The notes beneath the pieces were generated by a model. That model saw only the letters and a program-made list of their open reading frames with translations. It was not told the origin of the DNA and did not search any database. A stretch of DNA of 64,000 nt from a virus: positions 1-64,000 of IMG/VR virus record IMGVR_UViG_3300050821_003884. One strand, given 5' to 3'. This document shows positions 32,889 through 41,036 of this stretch, piece after piece. Both the position numbers and the translations under genes were made by a program. Numbering within the stretch: the stretch's first letter is position 1; every line of letters begins with the position of its first letter.

Positions 32889-33113
32889 TTAATTCCCGCC
32901 AGCCAAAATAGCTATTACTAGGCAGGCTGCGACGAAGAGAGTGAAGATGACCCAGTTGCGCCTTGAATCCCTCTGAGCCTTCTTCTGTTCCTCGGTAAGG
33001 ACTGGCTTCTCGGGGCGGTGGTAGGTCTTCCGCTCTTCAAGGTAGCTCCCAAAGGCGCATATCAGCCACCAGCATCCCACAGCAAGGGCGACAATAAAAA
33101 TAAATGCAATCAT
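32889..33113 (-). CDS. Small membrane protein with two helices
   Basis: 74 aa from ATG 33113 (ACAGGAG upstream). Membrane segments MIAFIFIVALAVGCWWLICA and WVIFTLFVAACLVIAILAGG flank a charged loop. The size and layout suit a holin-like or superinfection-exclusion protein; this is inference only. Confidence 0.7.
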   Translation of the reverse strand: MIAFIFIVALAVGCWWLICAFGSYLEERKTYHRPEKPVLTEEQKKAQRDSRRNWVIFTLFVAACLVIAILAGGN

Positions 33114-33138
33114 TTCGATCACTCCTGTAAATCTGTTT

Positions 33139-33348
33139 CTACCTGTTGCAGGGCACCCAGAACGAATGGGTGTCCGTACTCTTGGTTTTCTGGTTGTAGT
33201 GCGTGTGCTGGTAGTTGCACTCCTCGCCGCCGTCCGTCATCCTGCTCCCGGTGAAGTAAGCCGTCTCGCCATCCGTGGGGCAGGATGCGGTCAGGTCGTA
33301 GACGGCCATGCCCAGCAGGGCCAAAGCAATTAAAAGTGTACGCTTCAA
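33139..33348 (-). CDS. Small exported protein
   Basis: 69 aa. MKRTLLIALALLGMAVYDLT is a signal sequence or anchor; the rest holds three cysteines (ASCPTDGE, EECNYQH, VPCNR). ATGA overlap with the upstream gene. Function unknown. Confidence 0.65.
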   Translation of the reverse strand: MKRTLLIALALLGMAVYDLTASCPTDGETAYFTGSRMTDGGEECNYQHTHYNQKTKSTDTHSFWVPCNR

Positions 33349-33809
33349 GCGGTTACCTCTCTTTGCTCTGCGGCAAGGTAATCAAGCAGCGGCACCTGTG
33401 ACTCAGGCTTCAGGATGACGGCCTCTTGTGTGCTGTAGTCGAAGACGAAATACGCGCCCTCGCCAGCCTTGGCGACTGCGGCCCGGATGCGGCGCGAAGC
33501 CCCGTCCGTGCATTTAATTTGCAGCCCCTGACTGCCCGTGCGCAGGGCAACGTGGAAGCGCTTCACCTCAACGTCTTTCGAGATGAGCACCTCGTCAGGG
33601 TCGGTGATGATGCACTCAGGCTTGCTGCCTACCCACCATGTTGGCTTTGGGCTAGGCTCGCCCTCAGACGTGTTTACAGGCGTGGTCAGGCTCTGACCAG
33701 CGCGGCTGAAGTCGATGGCCGTCCAGATAGCGATGCCGCCTCTGTCCCGGAGCCAGCCAGCAATCTTCTCGGCATTGTCCGGTGTCGTGATGTACGGTTT
33801 TAAATTCAT
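33345..33809 (-). CDS. Unknown protein
   Basis: 154 aa. GGIAIWTAIDFSRAGQSLTT..., KRFHVALRTGSQGLQIKCTD..., GAYFVFDYSTQEAVILKPES look like a compact beta protein. Not recognised. Confidence 0.65.
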   Translation of the reverse strand: MNLKPYITTPDNAEKIAGWLRDRGGIAIWTAIDFSRAGQSLTTPVNTSEGEPSPKPTWWVGSKPECIITDPDEVLISKDVEVKRFHVALRTGSQGLQIKCTDGASRRIRAAVAKAGEGAYFVFDYSTQEAVILKPESQVPLLDYLAAEQREVTA

Positions 33810-33848
33810 GCTTACCCTCCCGGTAAAGCGGTTTACAGGTGTTCAGGG

Positions 33849-34394
33849 TTACGAGCGCCAGTCGGTGACGCGGGTCGCGTAGAGCCGGTCGAACTCGGCG
33901 CGATCTTCGGCAGTCAACTCTTTCCGGTACTCGGCTAGGTTTCTGTCAAGGTCGTCGGCGCTGCCGATGAATGCTCCGCCGCCGTCTGAAGCCGTAGAGC
34001 CAGCGGTGACATAGCCGTCTGACGTGATGGACAGGCTGTAGAGCCGTCCGCCGCGCCCGTCACGTGCGCCATAGTCGTGACCGATAATCGCGCCCACGAT
34101 GGCTACCAGCTTGGGGCTGAAGTTAAAGTGGCTGGGGTCGATGCGCTCTGCGAACTCGTCCACCTTCGGCGCTTCTGTCGCTGCGACCTTTTCGGCAATC
34201 ACGACGGATGTGCGAACGCCCGTCTGGTACTTCTTGCCGTCAGGTGCCTTGTACGATCTGGATGTGACTTTGGTCATAGTCTGGTCGCTGCTGGGGAACT
34301 TAAACTCCTGTCCCACGGTCAGGTACTTGAAGATTGAATTGCCTTGGCCTTGTGTCAGTGCTGCTAAATCTCGAAACTCTGTGTCGTTGCTCAT
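33849..34394 (-). CDS. Unknown protein
   Basis: 181 aa. Basic beta-like first half (YLTVGQEFKFPSSDQTMTKV...), acidic helical end. Not recognised. Start-associated block upstream. Confidence 0.65.
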   Translation of the reverse strand: MSNDTEFRDLAALTQGQGNSIFKYLTVGQEFKFPSSDQTMTKVTSRSYKAPDGKKYQTGVRTSVVIAEKVAATEAPKVDEFAERIDPSHFNFSPKLVAIVGAIIGHDYGARDGRGGRLYSLSITSDGYVTAGSTASDGGGAFIGSADDLDRNLAEYRKELTAEDRAEFDRLYATRVTDWRS

Positions 34395-34439
34395 AGTCCC
34401 TCCCGGTGACTTGCTGTAAAGATGTTTTAGCGTATGTGG

Positions 34440-34667
34440 CTATGCTTGTTCCGGTGCCTCGGCCTTCACTGCCACCAGCCCAGCCGTGGATGACCATGTG
34501 TAGTTGACTGGCTCGTCGGACTCGACTACCTGATACGCCTCGGCCAGCGTCCACGCCGCAATCTTGTTGCGGCCATAGGCTTCTGCCTCTTCGCGGGTCG
34601 CCAGTGCGACGCCGTTCAGGTAAAACTTGGGGTCGTCGTAGGTTTTAATTTCTGCTTTGAAGCTCAT
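34440..34667 (-). CDS. Unknown small protein
   Basis: 75 aa. MSFKAEIKTYDDPKFYLNGV...FATREEAEAY-like ALATREEAEAYGRNKIAAWT suggests a small alpha/beta domain. Not recognised. Confidence 0.6.
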   Translation of the reverse strand: MSFKAEIKTYDDPKFYLNGVALATREEAEAYGRNKIAAWTLAEAYQVVESDEPVNYTWSSTAGLVAVKAEAPEQA

Positions 34668-34706
34668 GCGCTTTCCCTCCCGGTGAAAGACTTGTGTAAA
34701 GCGGTT

Positions 34707-35177
34707 TTAGCGTGACATGTGGCGGCGGCGTATCTCGGTTGCGTTCGCCGGGATGCGCTTTCGCACGTCCAAGTGATAGTGATAGGGTGCGGACTCAAGC
34801 TCTCGCTTCAGGTCTGCGTACTCTTCAGGCTTCGCCAGCTTGGTACGGTAGATGATGTCTAGGTTCGCTGCGCCATGCTGCCCGATGTGCTGATAGCTGT
34901 CGCAGTCGTACTCGCTGGTGCCGGGGTCGCAGGGGAACAAGGCGATTACATCGCCACCCTCGGACTTCGGCCACTTGCGAAAGATCACTGGCGTTTTGCA
35001 CATCGCGAACCAGTGGCCAGTCGGCCCGATGACTACGGTGTGATTCGCCTCATCCTGTTGGCACTCGCCGCAGTAGTTAAACTCAAACGTTTGCCGTAAA
35101 AACTCTTTTACGGTGATGCCGCTCGCGTCTTTCTTCGGCGGCACAGGTGCGAATCGGTTGCCAGCGGCTTGTGTCAT
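34707..35177 (-). CDS. Unknown protein with a CxxC pair
   Basis: 156 aa. FNYCGECQQDEANHT may bind zinc with a later Cys (FAMCKTPVIF). C-terminal basic segment (VRKRIPANATEIRRRH). ATGA overlap with the zinc gene upstream. Confidence 0.6.
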   Translation of the reverse strand: MTQAAGNRFAPVPPKKDASGITVKEFLRQTFEFNYCGECQQDEANHTVVIGPTGHWFAMCKTPVIFRKWPKSEGGDVIALFPCDPGTSEYDCDSYQHIGQHGAANLDIIYRTKLAKPEEYADLKRELESAPYHYHLDVRKRIPANATEIRRRHMSR

Positions 35178-35356
35178 TGCGCGGCCTCCGTTTTCGCCTT
35201 GCAGCCTTCGCAGTAGTACGCGTTGGCGCTGAATGGCCTTGCCGTAACGTCGGCATAGACGGCTTCACGATCATCCTGCAATGCCTTGCCGCACCCAGCG
35301 CAGCGGTACTGTAATGTTGCCGCGTGGTTCTTGTTTACTTTCACGAACTTGTGCAT
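35174..35356 (-). CDS. Small zinc-ribbon protein
   Basis: 60 aa: QYRCAGCGKALQDD...YYCEGCKAKTE, a C-x2-C...C-x2-C ribbon without the KSPxWN ending of the main family. First gene after the 35.4 kb promoter. Confidence 0.75.
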   Translation of the reverse strand: MHKFVKVNKNHAATLQYRCAGCGKALQDDREAVYADVTARPFSANAYYCEGCKAKTEAAQ

Positions 35357-35388
35357 TTACCCCTCCCGGTAAAACGCGTACTGTCCTC

Positions 35389-35417
35389 ATCCTACATAGG
35401 TGACACCATGGTGTCAA
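35389..35417 (-). promoter_or_regulatory. Leftward promoter with perfect GACACCATGGTGTC operator
   Basis: The minus strand has TTGACA (35417-35412), 17 bases, then TAGGAT (35394-35389). The perfect 14-bp palindrome GACACCATGGTGTC (35402-35415) covers the -35 box, so a bound repressor would exclude RNA polymerase. Confidence 0.85.
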
Positions 35418-35462
35418 GTATGCGCAGGTTTCAGGGTGATGGTGGGGCCGTAGCCCCACGGG

Positions 35463-35786
35463 TTAGCTTCGGCTAAGGTAGGGAGTGGCTGGCCCTTCCA
35501 TGAGCACCTGAAGGACCGTCTGCCCGTCAAGGGTCGTGAATGACCAGTGGGGCTTCGGCAGGTAGACGTGGAACCGCGCTACCCAGTCCTTTGTTTTGCT
35601 GCCCTCGCTCTGTACGTGCGCAAGGCGCTCCTCAAAGTCCTCGCGCTCTTCCTCGGGCAGGGTATAGCGCAGCGCCTCGATAGCTTGCTCCAGCGCTTTG
35701 GGGTCGTGCTGCTTCAGGTGGGTGTGGATGTGCGGGGTCAGTATCAGCACCTGTAATGCGTTGCCTGTTCTGGTTCCTTTTATCAT
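35463..35786 (-). CDS. Unknown protein
   Basis: 107 aa. Helical middle (DPKALEQAIEALRYTLPEEE), beta-like end (HWSFTTLDGQTVLQVLMEG). Not recognised. Confidence 0.6.
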   Translation of the reverse strand: MIKGTRTGNALQVLILTPHIHTHLKQHDPKALEQAIEALRYTLPEEEREDFEERLAHVQSEGSKTKDWVARFHVYLPKPHWSFTTLDGQTVLQVLMEGPATPYLSRS

Positions 35787-35835
35787 TTAGCTCTCTCCTG
35801 TAAATAAGTTCTGGTGAGTGGTTGCGGTTTAGCTG

Positions 35836-36099
35836 CTACCTGCCCTCTTGGGTTGCTATCACTTTCTGCGCGTTGTGGATGCCAGCGGTTAACTTCTGGA
35901 TCAGCTTCTCAGCCTCAAAGACAGTCATGCGGACATTCAACTGTAGGGGATTGTCGGTGTCGTGCCTCTGAAGGATCAGCACCAGCAGGGGTGTGCCTTC
36001 CGGCGTGGTGACGTTCAAAAGCTCCGGGTCAATGTTCGCCATGTTGGACGGGTAATGAGACTGCCCGTGTGACGTTGCAAATCTTCTGCTTACTTTCAT
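35836..36099 (-). CDS. Unknown small protein
   Basis: 87 aa. GTPLLVLILQRHDTDNPLQL...MTVFEAEKLIQKLTAGIHNA; a beta strand pair and a helix. Not recognised. Start-associated block upstream. Confidence 0.6.
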   Translation of the reverse strand: MKVSRRFATSHGQSHYPSNMANIDPELLNVTTPEGTPLLVLILQRHDTDNPLQLNVRMTVFEAEKLIQKLTAGIHNAQKVIATQEGR

Positions 36100-36138
36100 T
36101 GCTTCTCCTGTAAATCGGTTTCCGTGTGTTGATCTTGC

Positions 36139-36462
36139 TCAGTCCAGCGGCGGGAATTTTAATCCCGCCTTGTAACCAGCCTTCGTATAGAAAGCCTTGA
36201 TCGGTGCCAGCGTCTTCTTAAGCTCTGCCTCAGTCGGCTCGGGCAGTCGCGGATATGCGCCCATGCCAGCGAACATGTAGCCATACAGCAGGGTCATCAG
36301 CTTGTCGGCTGCTTTCGCTGGCAGCTTCCAGTAGGGCCAGCCGTCGCTGTGCTCGTTGACTTCGTTCTTGAACGCGTCCAGAAACCTCGCGTACTTGCCC
36401 AGAACAGGATGCGACTGGAACCTCTGCGCTGCCTCTTCAACTTCCCATTGATTCATCCACAT
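36139..36462 (-). CDS. Unknown protein
   Basis: 107 aa, helical, Trp/Tyr-rich (NEHSDGWPYWKLPAKAADKL). Not recognised. Overlaps the next upstream gene by 10 bases. Confidence 0.6.
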   Translation of the reverse strand: MWMNQWEVEEAAQRFQSHPVLGKYARFLDAFKNEVNEHSDGWPYWKLPAKAADKLMTLLYGYMFAGMGAYPRLPEPTEAELKKTLAPIKAFYTKAGYKAGLKFPPLD

Positions 36463-36641
36463 ATTTCTATTCCTCCCGGTTGTATAAATTTGTTTTCAGG
36501 TGATTGGGCTTTGCAGTACCCACCATTAACCATGTCTGCATGCGGTTGGATAATTCCACTCTTACTGACGACTTCACGCTTGCAGATGGGACAAAGGACA
36601 ATGCTAATTTTGGCGAGTTGCTTTCTCTGCTTTGGTGTCAT
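36453..36641 (-). CDS. Small zinc-binding protein
   Basis: 62 aa: LCPICKREVVSKSG...GGYCKAQ...IEIC supplies four possible metal ligands. ATGA overlap with the upstream coiled-coil gene. Confidence 0.55.
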   Translation of the reverse strand: MTPKQRKQLAKISIVLCPICKREVVSKSGIIQPHADMVNGGYCKAQSPENKFIQPGGIEICG

Positions 36642-37117
36642 GGCTTGACTCTCAGCGCGGCAATCTCCAGCTTGATCGTGGTGATCTTGCCCTCAAGGTC
36701 GGCGATTTCTTTCTCGCGCTTCTCGATCTCGCGGCGCGTGTCGTCCTGCTGCGCCTCGACCAGCGCGGCCTGATTGTCTTTCAGCCAGCGCTCGACCTCG
36801 GCAGTCAGAAGCTCTGCGACCGCAACCCGTGCAGTGTGGCTGATATCGCTCTTTACGTTGCTGCCACGGCGCGAAATGTACATGTTATGGTAGAACTTCG
36901 CAGACGGGGCTTCGCCCTCTTTGCCCAGCGTCCACGTGCCTGTCGGCGACTTGTAGAAATGGGCACTGACGCCATAGGTGATGCCGCGCACGGTGATGAA
37001 AAATCCGCCCTCGAATCTGGATGCGCTGCCCGTGTTGCAGTCGAAGAAAATATGCTCGCCGCTCGTCGGGGTAATCTCGCCCCGGAGTTGCTTTGTCTCT
37101 ACTTTGAAAGATGCCAT
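36638..37117 (-). CDS. Coiled-coil protein
   Basis: 159 aa. A beta-like first half (GEHIFFDCNTGSASRFEGGF), then a coiled coil at about 105-155 (VEAQQDDTRREIEKREKEIA...). Not recognised. Begins after the 37.2 kb promoter region. Confidence 0.65.
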   Translation of the reverse strand: MASFKVETKQLRGEITPTSGEHIFFDCNTGSASRFEGGFFITVRGITYGVSAHFYKSPTGTWTLGKEGEAPSAKFYHNMYISRRGSNVKSDISHTARVAVAELLTAEVERWLKDNQAALVEAQQDDTRREIEKREKEIADLEGKITTIKLEIAALRVKP

Positions 37118-37146
37118 GTCTTACCCTCCCGGTAAAAGCAGTTATC

Positions 37147-37176
37147 AGGTTATTGTATGTGACACCGTGGTGTCAA
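37147..37176 (-). promoter_or_regulatory. Leftward promoter with GACACCGTGGTGTC operator
   Basis: The minus strand has TTGACA (37176-37171) overlapping the 14-bp operator (37161-37174, one step off perfect symmetry). A weak -10 TAACCT lies 18 bases on. It drives 36638-37117. Confidence 0.7.
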
Positions 37177-37409
37177 GTATTCTGCAACTCAATCGTGACG
37201 GGGAACAGGAAGTAATACGGGCCGATAACGCGCACGATCTCATCTAGTGCGGCCTTGGCCTCTTCCTCGTCCTCCCATATCTCCAGCAAGTATCCGGAGA
37301 TACGCTTCGCAGCGAACGGTGCAGCATCCAGAAGGCCCGGACACGCTACCTTGTGCCAGCCGGGGAATGATCCATCCGTCCGCCTCTGCGAGATAATGAA
37401 GCCCTTCAT
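37173..37409 (-). CDS. Unknown small protein
   Basis: 78 aa: KRISGYLLEIWEDEEEAKAA..., a strand followed by an acidic helix. Its 3' end overlaps the -35 region of the 37.2 kb promoter. Not recognised. Confidence 0.6.
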   Translation of the reverse strand: MKGFIISQRRTDGSFPGWHKVACPGLLDAAPFAAKRISGYLLEIWEDEEEAKAALDEIVRVIGPYYFLFPVTIELQNT

Positions 37410-37433
37410 GTTTGTAATCCTCTCTCCTGTAAA

Positions 37434-37625
37434 TCAGTTTGCGTGTGACGTACTTGCAAGCCCTGCGGCTCTAAGGTGCGCTGTCGCCTGTTGCGGGGTG
37501 TAGAGCAAACCATAGGGGCTGCCGGGTCGCTGTTGCGCTTCCACGCTGCCATCGGCTCTAAACTTCAGACGATAATGCGGGTAGTGTCGCCTGATTGCCG
37601 TTTTCTGCTTGGCGGTGTACTTCAT
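37434..37625 (-). CDS. Small basic protein
   Basis: 63 aa from ATG 37625. MKYTAKQKTAIRRHYPHYRL, then LYTPQQATAHLRAAG: basic, probably DNA- or RNA-binding by composition only. Confidence 0.55.
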   Translation of the reverse strand: MKYTAKQKTAIRRHYPHYRLKFRADGSVEAQQRPGSPYGLLYTPQQATAHLRAAGLASTSHAN

Positions 37626-37723
37626 AACTCTCTCCTGTAAATCAATTTTGGCGTGATGCGCCAATTCAGGCCCACGCATATGGGCTTGAATCAGCGCACG
37701 GGGCAGGGGATGCCCCATGCGGG

Positions 37724-38494
37724 TTAGTTCTGCGTCTTTAGCTTGTCGGCTTCCTCGATCACTGCGACGGCTTGGATCAGCAGGTCGTGTGGACTGTTAG
37801 CGTCGCGTGGTGACGTGTGCTCACGCGCCCAGTCTGTCAGCGCTCGCAGTGCTTCCAGCAATCGCGTGTTGACTGGCTCACCTGTAGACGTGTTTTCAGG
37901 TGATGCTGTTCCCAGTTCCGCCTGAGACAACTCTTTGACGCCCACGATGGCCTCGGCCTCGGCCCATGTCAGGTCTACGGTAAAGCCGGGGGTGTCCAGA
38001 AAGACGCTCTCGCTATTGGTTGCCGTGGCTTTCGGATTCGATCTCACGGCATAAGCGGTGCGCTTGTCGGTAACAAATGTCACACGGGCATAGCCATTCG
38101 CTGCGGGGATATTGTCGGCATCGAAGTCTACATATTCCTCATGCGTCTGTACCCAGTGATACGTTTCCCGTGCAGACACTGCGGCGTTGACAGTGACAGG
38201 CTCGGCGTTGCGCGTCGCGCCTGTTGCTCTGTCTGTCCATGGACGCGACTCGTTCGCGGCTGTCGTGATCGCGCTCTCGTGCTGCCACGAAGTAAGCACA
38301 GCGCAAGGCTCGGGCTGTCGCGGCCAGACGGTCTGCACAACACCGTAGCTCTGGCCCAAGTCAATCGCGATAGGCTCGCGGCCTTTGGCGATGGTGGACG
38401 CGTAGGAGTCAGCCTCGCTGCGCGTGTCAAACTGGCGACGGGTCGCCTGTACATAGTCGCCGCTGTCGTCGCGGCAGATAACGATGAAGCTCAT
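37724..38494 (-). CDS. Unknown protein
   Basis: 256 aa. MSFIVICRDDSGDYVQATRR, RSEADSYASTIAKGREPIAI resembles small alpha/beta domains seen elsewhere in this region; the C-terminal third is helical and acidic. An internal CCTGTAGACGTGTTTTC stretch (37880) recalls the start-associated block. Confidence 0.6.
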   Translation of the reverse strand: MSFIVICRDDSGDYVQATRRQFDTRSEADSYASTIAKGREPIAIDLGQSYGVVQTVWPRQPEPCAVLTSWQHESAITTAANESRPWTDRATGATRNAEPVTVNAAVSARETYHWVQTHEEYVDFDADNIPAANGYARVTFVTDKRTAYAVRSNPKATATNSESVFLDTPGFTVDLTWAEAEAIVGVKELSQAELGTASPENTSTGEPVNTRLLEALRALTDWAREHTSPRDANSPHDLLIQAVAVIEEADKLKTQN

Positions 38495-38535
38495 TTTTAA
38501 TTCCTCCCGGTTGTGTAAATTGGTTTTAGTGTGAA

Positions 38536-38841
38536 TTACAGGATGCCCCCGTAGATGTTCGGGCCGAAGTCGTCTTCCGGCGGGAAGCGTACCTCGATGC
38601 TCCAGCCATACACGAAGTCAATGTCGATCCCGTCGCCGTAAAGCTCTTCAGTCTCTTCGCTGGCGATTTTGCCGCGCAATGCGTCGGCTGTTTCTTTGGG
38701 CATGTAACTGTCGAACAGGGCAGGGTCGGGAATCAGTAGGCTCGGCTTCGTGTCAAATGTTTGCCAGTCGCCGTCTACCTCGATTTCCAGATGGAGCACG
38801 CCGCTCGCGTCTTTCCATGCGTTATAACTTCCCGGTGTCAT
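38536..38841 (-). CDS. Unknown acidic protein
   Basis: 101 aa: MTPGSYNAWKDASGVLHLEI..., ending DDFGPNIYGGIL. Acidic; not recognised. Confidence 0.6.
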   Translation of the reverse strand: MTPGSYNAWKDASGVLHLEIEVDGDWQTFDTKPSLLIPDPALFDSYMPKETADALRGKIASEETEELYGDGIDIDFVYGWSIEVRFPPEDDFGPNIYGGIL

Positions 38842-38881
38842 GATGCGTTCTCCTGTAAATGTGTTTGTGTGTGATGGGTGT

Positions 38882-39085
38882 TTACGGCAGTTGCCGGATA
38901 TCGCGATGCGTCCAGCCTGAGCCTATGCTCGGCATCAGGCCAAGGACGTAATCTCTGGAGTAGGGTGTGGCGACGTGGACGTGTGCTGTGCCCTCAATGG
39001 TGACGGTGATATCTTCCTTCTGGCGTAGCTTCTCAGCTACCCACTGCACCAGCGTCGGCCCAGTGTAGATGGCGAAGCGGTTCAT
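38882..39085 (-). CDS. Unknown small protein
   Basis: 67 aa from ATG 39085 (ACAGGAG upstream). MNRFAIYTGPTLVQWVAEKL, then VTIEGTAHVHVATPY. Not recognised. Confidence 0.6.
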   Translation of the reverse strand: MNRFAIYTGPTLVQWVAEKLRQKEDITVTIEGTAHVHVATPYSRDYVLGLMPSIGSGWTHRDIRQLP

Positions 39086-39120
39086 GTTGCTATCTCCTGT
39101 AAACAAGTTTGTGTGTTGGT

Positions 39121-39381
39121 TTAAAGGATCGACTGAATAGCTCGCCGCATACTGGCGACTTCTTCGGCTGTGCTCTTCGGCTTCTCCGTGGCCGGGACAG
39201 TCACGCGCTCCAGTTCCACCCATTGCTGGCCCGTGCTGTTGCGGCTGTCAGGCGTGATAAGCAGACGCGGCTTGCCCCATGAGTTCTTGACGTTCAGAAC
39301 AGTGCAGAGAATTTGTAGTTGTTCAAAGCGGACTAGGACTGTCGCGCCAATTGCGGGGATCATCTCAAGTGCGGTTGTCAT
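39121..39381 (-). CDS. Unknown small protein
   Basis: 86 aa. GATVLVRFEQLQILCTVLNV suggests a small beta-barrel. Not recognised. Start-associated block upstream. Confidence 0.6.
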   Translation of the reverse strand: MTTALEMIPAIGATVLVRFEQLQILCTVLNVKNSWGKPRLLITPDSRNSTGQQWVELERVTVPATEKPKSTAEEVASMRRAIQSIL

Positions 39382-39418
39382 TTGGCTCTCTCCTGTAAAT
39401 AAGTTTGTGTGTGATGGC

Positions 39419-39583
39419 TTAGTCTTCGTACTCTGCGGTCAGCTTCTTGCTGGCCTTGCGTGCTCGCCTGTTGAAGCGTGCCTTGATCTTCTTGCGCGTT
39501 CCTGCGCGGAACCCGTAGTACTTCTTTGCCGTGGTAAGTGCGTCGTACTCGTCGCCGCCCTTGAGTGGAATCTCGCGTCTCAT
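39419..39583 (-). CDS. Small basic phage protein
   Basis: 54 aa from ATG 39583. RREIPLKGGDEYDALTTAKK, then RKKIKARFNRRARK: a motif I recognise from short phage proteins of unknown role. Strongly basic. Confidence 0.65.
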   Translation of the reverse strand: MRREIPLKGGDEYDALTTAKKYYGFRAGTRKKIKARFNRRARKASKKLTAEYED

Positions 39584-39698
39584 TGCCGTGTGCTCCTGTA
39601 AATGTGTTTGTGTGTGACGCAATGCGCCAGCGCAAGCCTCTGTGCAGGGGCTTGAGTTGGCGCATGGGGCTTGTTGCGCCCCATGCGGTTGTTGTTGG

Positions 39699-41036
39699 TT
39701 AGTCGGCGACGTATACCGTCTCGCCGAAGGGTGCGACCAGTGGCTGCCCTCTGTAGTCGCGCTCTTTAGTCGCAAGCCATAGGACGGGAACCTCCGGCGC
39801 TACCAGCGGGAAGGTGCCCTCAAGGTCAGTGATGCAGATGCAGCAGACAGGCTGTGACTCATCCTGTTCTATCGCTTCCAGCGCGGGAATGAAGTTCGTT
39901 CCGCCGCCGCCTTTTGGTTCCCACGTCAGCGGCTCGCCGCGTTCCAGCCGTACAATGCTGCACACTCGCGCATCCGCCATGTACAGCGTTACGCCCGAGG
40001 GGTCGCATTCATCTAGTACGCTCTGCACGATCTGGCGAGCGAAGTCCAGCGCCACATCGTCAATGCTGCCCGATGTGTCTACCATGATCGCCACCTCGCC
40101 CATGCGGTGAGCATAGAGCGCGGGAAGGTACGTACCCTGCGCAAGGTAACGCGTGTTTGGACGCGTCCAGCTATAGTCGCTCGCTGTCCGTTCCTGCATC
40201 CAGCGCAGTACCAGACTGCGCACGTCTACGCGGGGCTTCAGCGCGTCGGCAATCACACGCGCCAGACCGCCGGGTAACTCGCCCTGCGACTTGGCCAGCG
40301 CTGCCGCTGTTGCGACCGCCTCCTTCCACTCCTGCTCGCTCGGGGCTTCGTCGCCGTCTGCATCCGGGCCAACCGGAGCATCTCTGACTTCGCCCTGACT
40401 GTTGCCGCTGCCTTGCTGCTCGCCGCCGCCTTCGCCGTCGCTGCCTTCGCTCTGGCCTTCGCCGTTGCCGTCACCATCCGACTCGCCGCCTTGCTCGCCG
40501 TCACCGTCGCCGGTGCCGTCGCCTTCGTCGTCAGCGTCTCCGGGTTGGCCGGGGTCGCCGTTGTCGTCGGGCTGCTCTTCGTTCTCCTCATCTTCGTCGG
40601 GCTGCGGTTCAGGTTCCGGCTTAGGTTCCGGCTCCTGCTCTTGCTGGTGGCCGTGAATCCATTCCGCCGACTTGCCAATCTCCTCGCCCTCTGCATAGTA
40701 CGCATCCGGCGGGAGGGTAAAGCCAGACGTTTGCAGTTCCGTATTGATCGCCTTGTCGCAAGCGATATTCCACGGCTTCATACTGCGACCGCCACGCCGC
40801 CACGGATGGCCCAGCGCGACGTGCAGTACCTCATGCGCTACCAGTCCGACAAGCTCGCCGTGGCTCAGTGAATCGACAAACGCCGGATTGTAGCCCAGCG
40901 TTCGCCCGTCTACCCATGCGGTTTCGCATGTTGGGTCGGCTTGCACCTTCAGACGCAGCGCAAGCGAACCGAAGAACGGCTGCTCTAAGATCAGCGAAGT
41001 GCGAGCCGCAATAAATTTACCGTGTGCTGTACTCAT
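39699..41036 (-). CDS. VWA-like metallopeptidase protein (DUF2201 type)
   Basis: 445 aa. N-terminal HEVLHVALGH (68-77) is an HExxH zinc motif with a third ligand. Residues 130-225 are an extremely acidic Gly/Asp/Glu/Pro linker. The C-terminal VWA-like domain has DTSGSI (about 318-323, MIDAS), then GGGGTNF and TDLEG. DUF2201-type proteins usually pair with a MoxR ATPase, as here. Its ATG shares a base with the stop of the 311-aa gene. Possible roles are protein remodelling or an ATPase-driven switch. Confidence 0.85.
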   Translation of the reverse strand: MSTAHGKFIAARTSLILEQPFFGSLALRLKVQADPTCETAWVDGRTLGYNPAFVDSLSHGELVGLVAHEVLHVALGHPWRRGGRSMKPWNIACDKAINTELQTSGFTLPPDAYYAEGEEIGKSAEWIHGHQQEQEPEPKPEPEPQPDEDEENEEQPDDNGDPGQPGDADDEGDGTGDGDGEQGGESDGDGNGEGQSEGSDGEGGGEQQGSGNSQGEVRDAPVGPDADGDEAPSEQEWKEAVATAAALAKSQGELPGGLARVIADALKPRVDVRSLVLRWMQERTASDYSWTRPNTRYLAQGTYLPALYAHRMGEVAIMVDTSGSIDDVALDFARQIVQSVLDECDPSGVTLYMADARVCSIVRLERGEPLTWEPKGGGGTNFIPALEAIEQDESQPVCCICITDLEGTFPLVAPEVPVLWLATKERDYRGQPLVAPFGETVYVAD

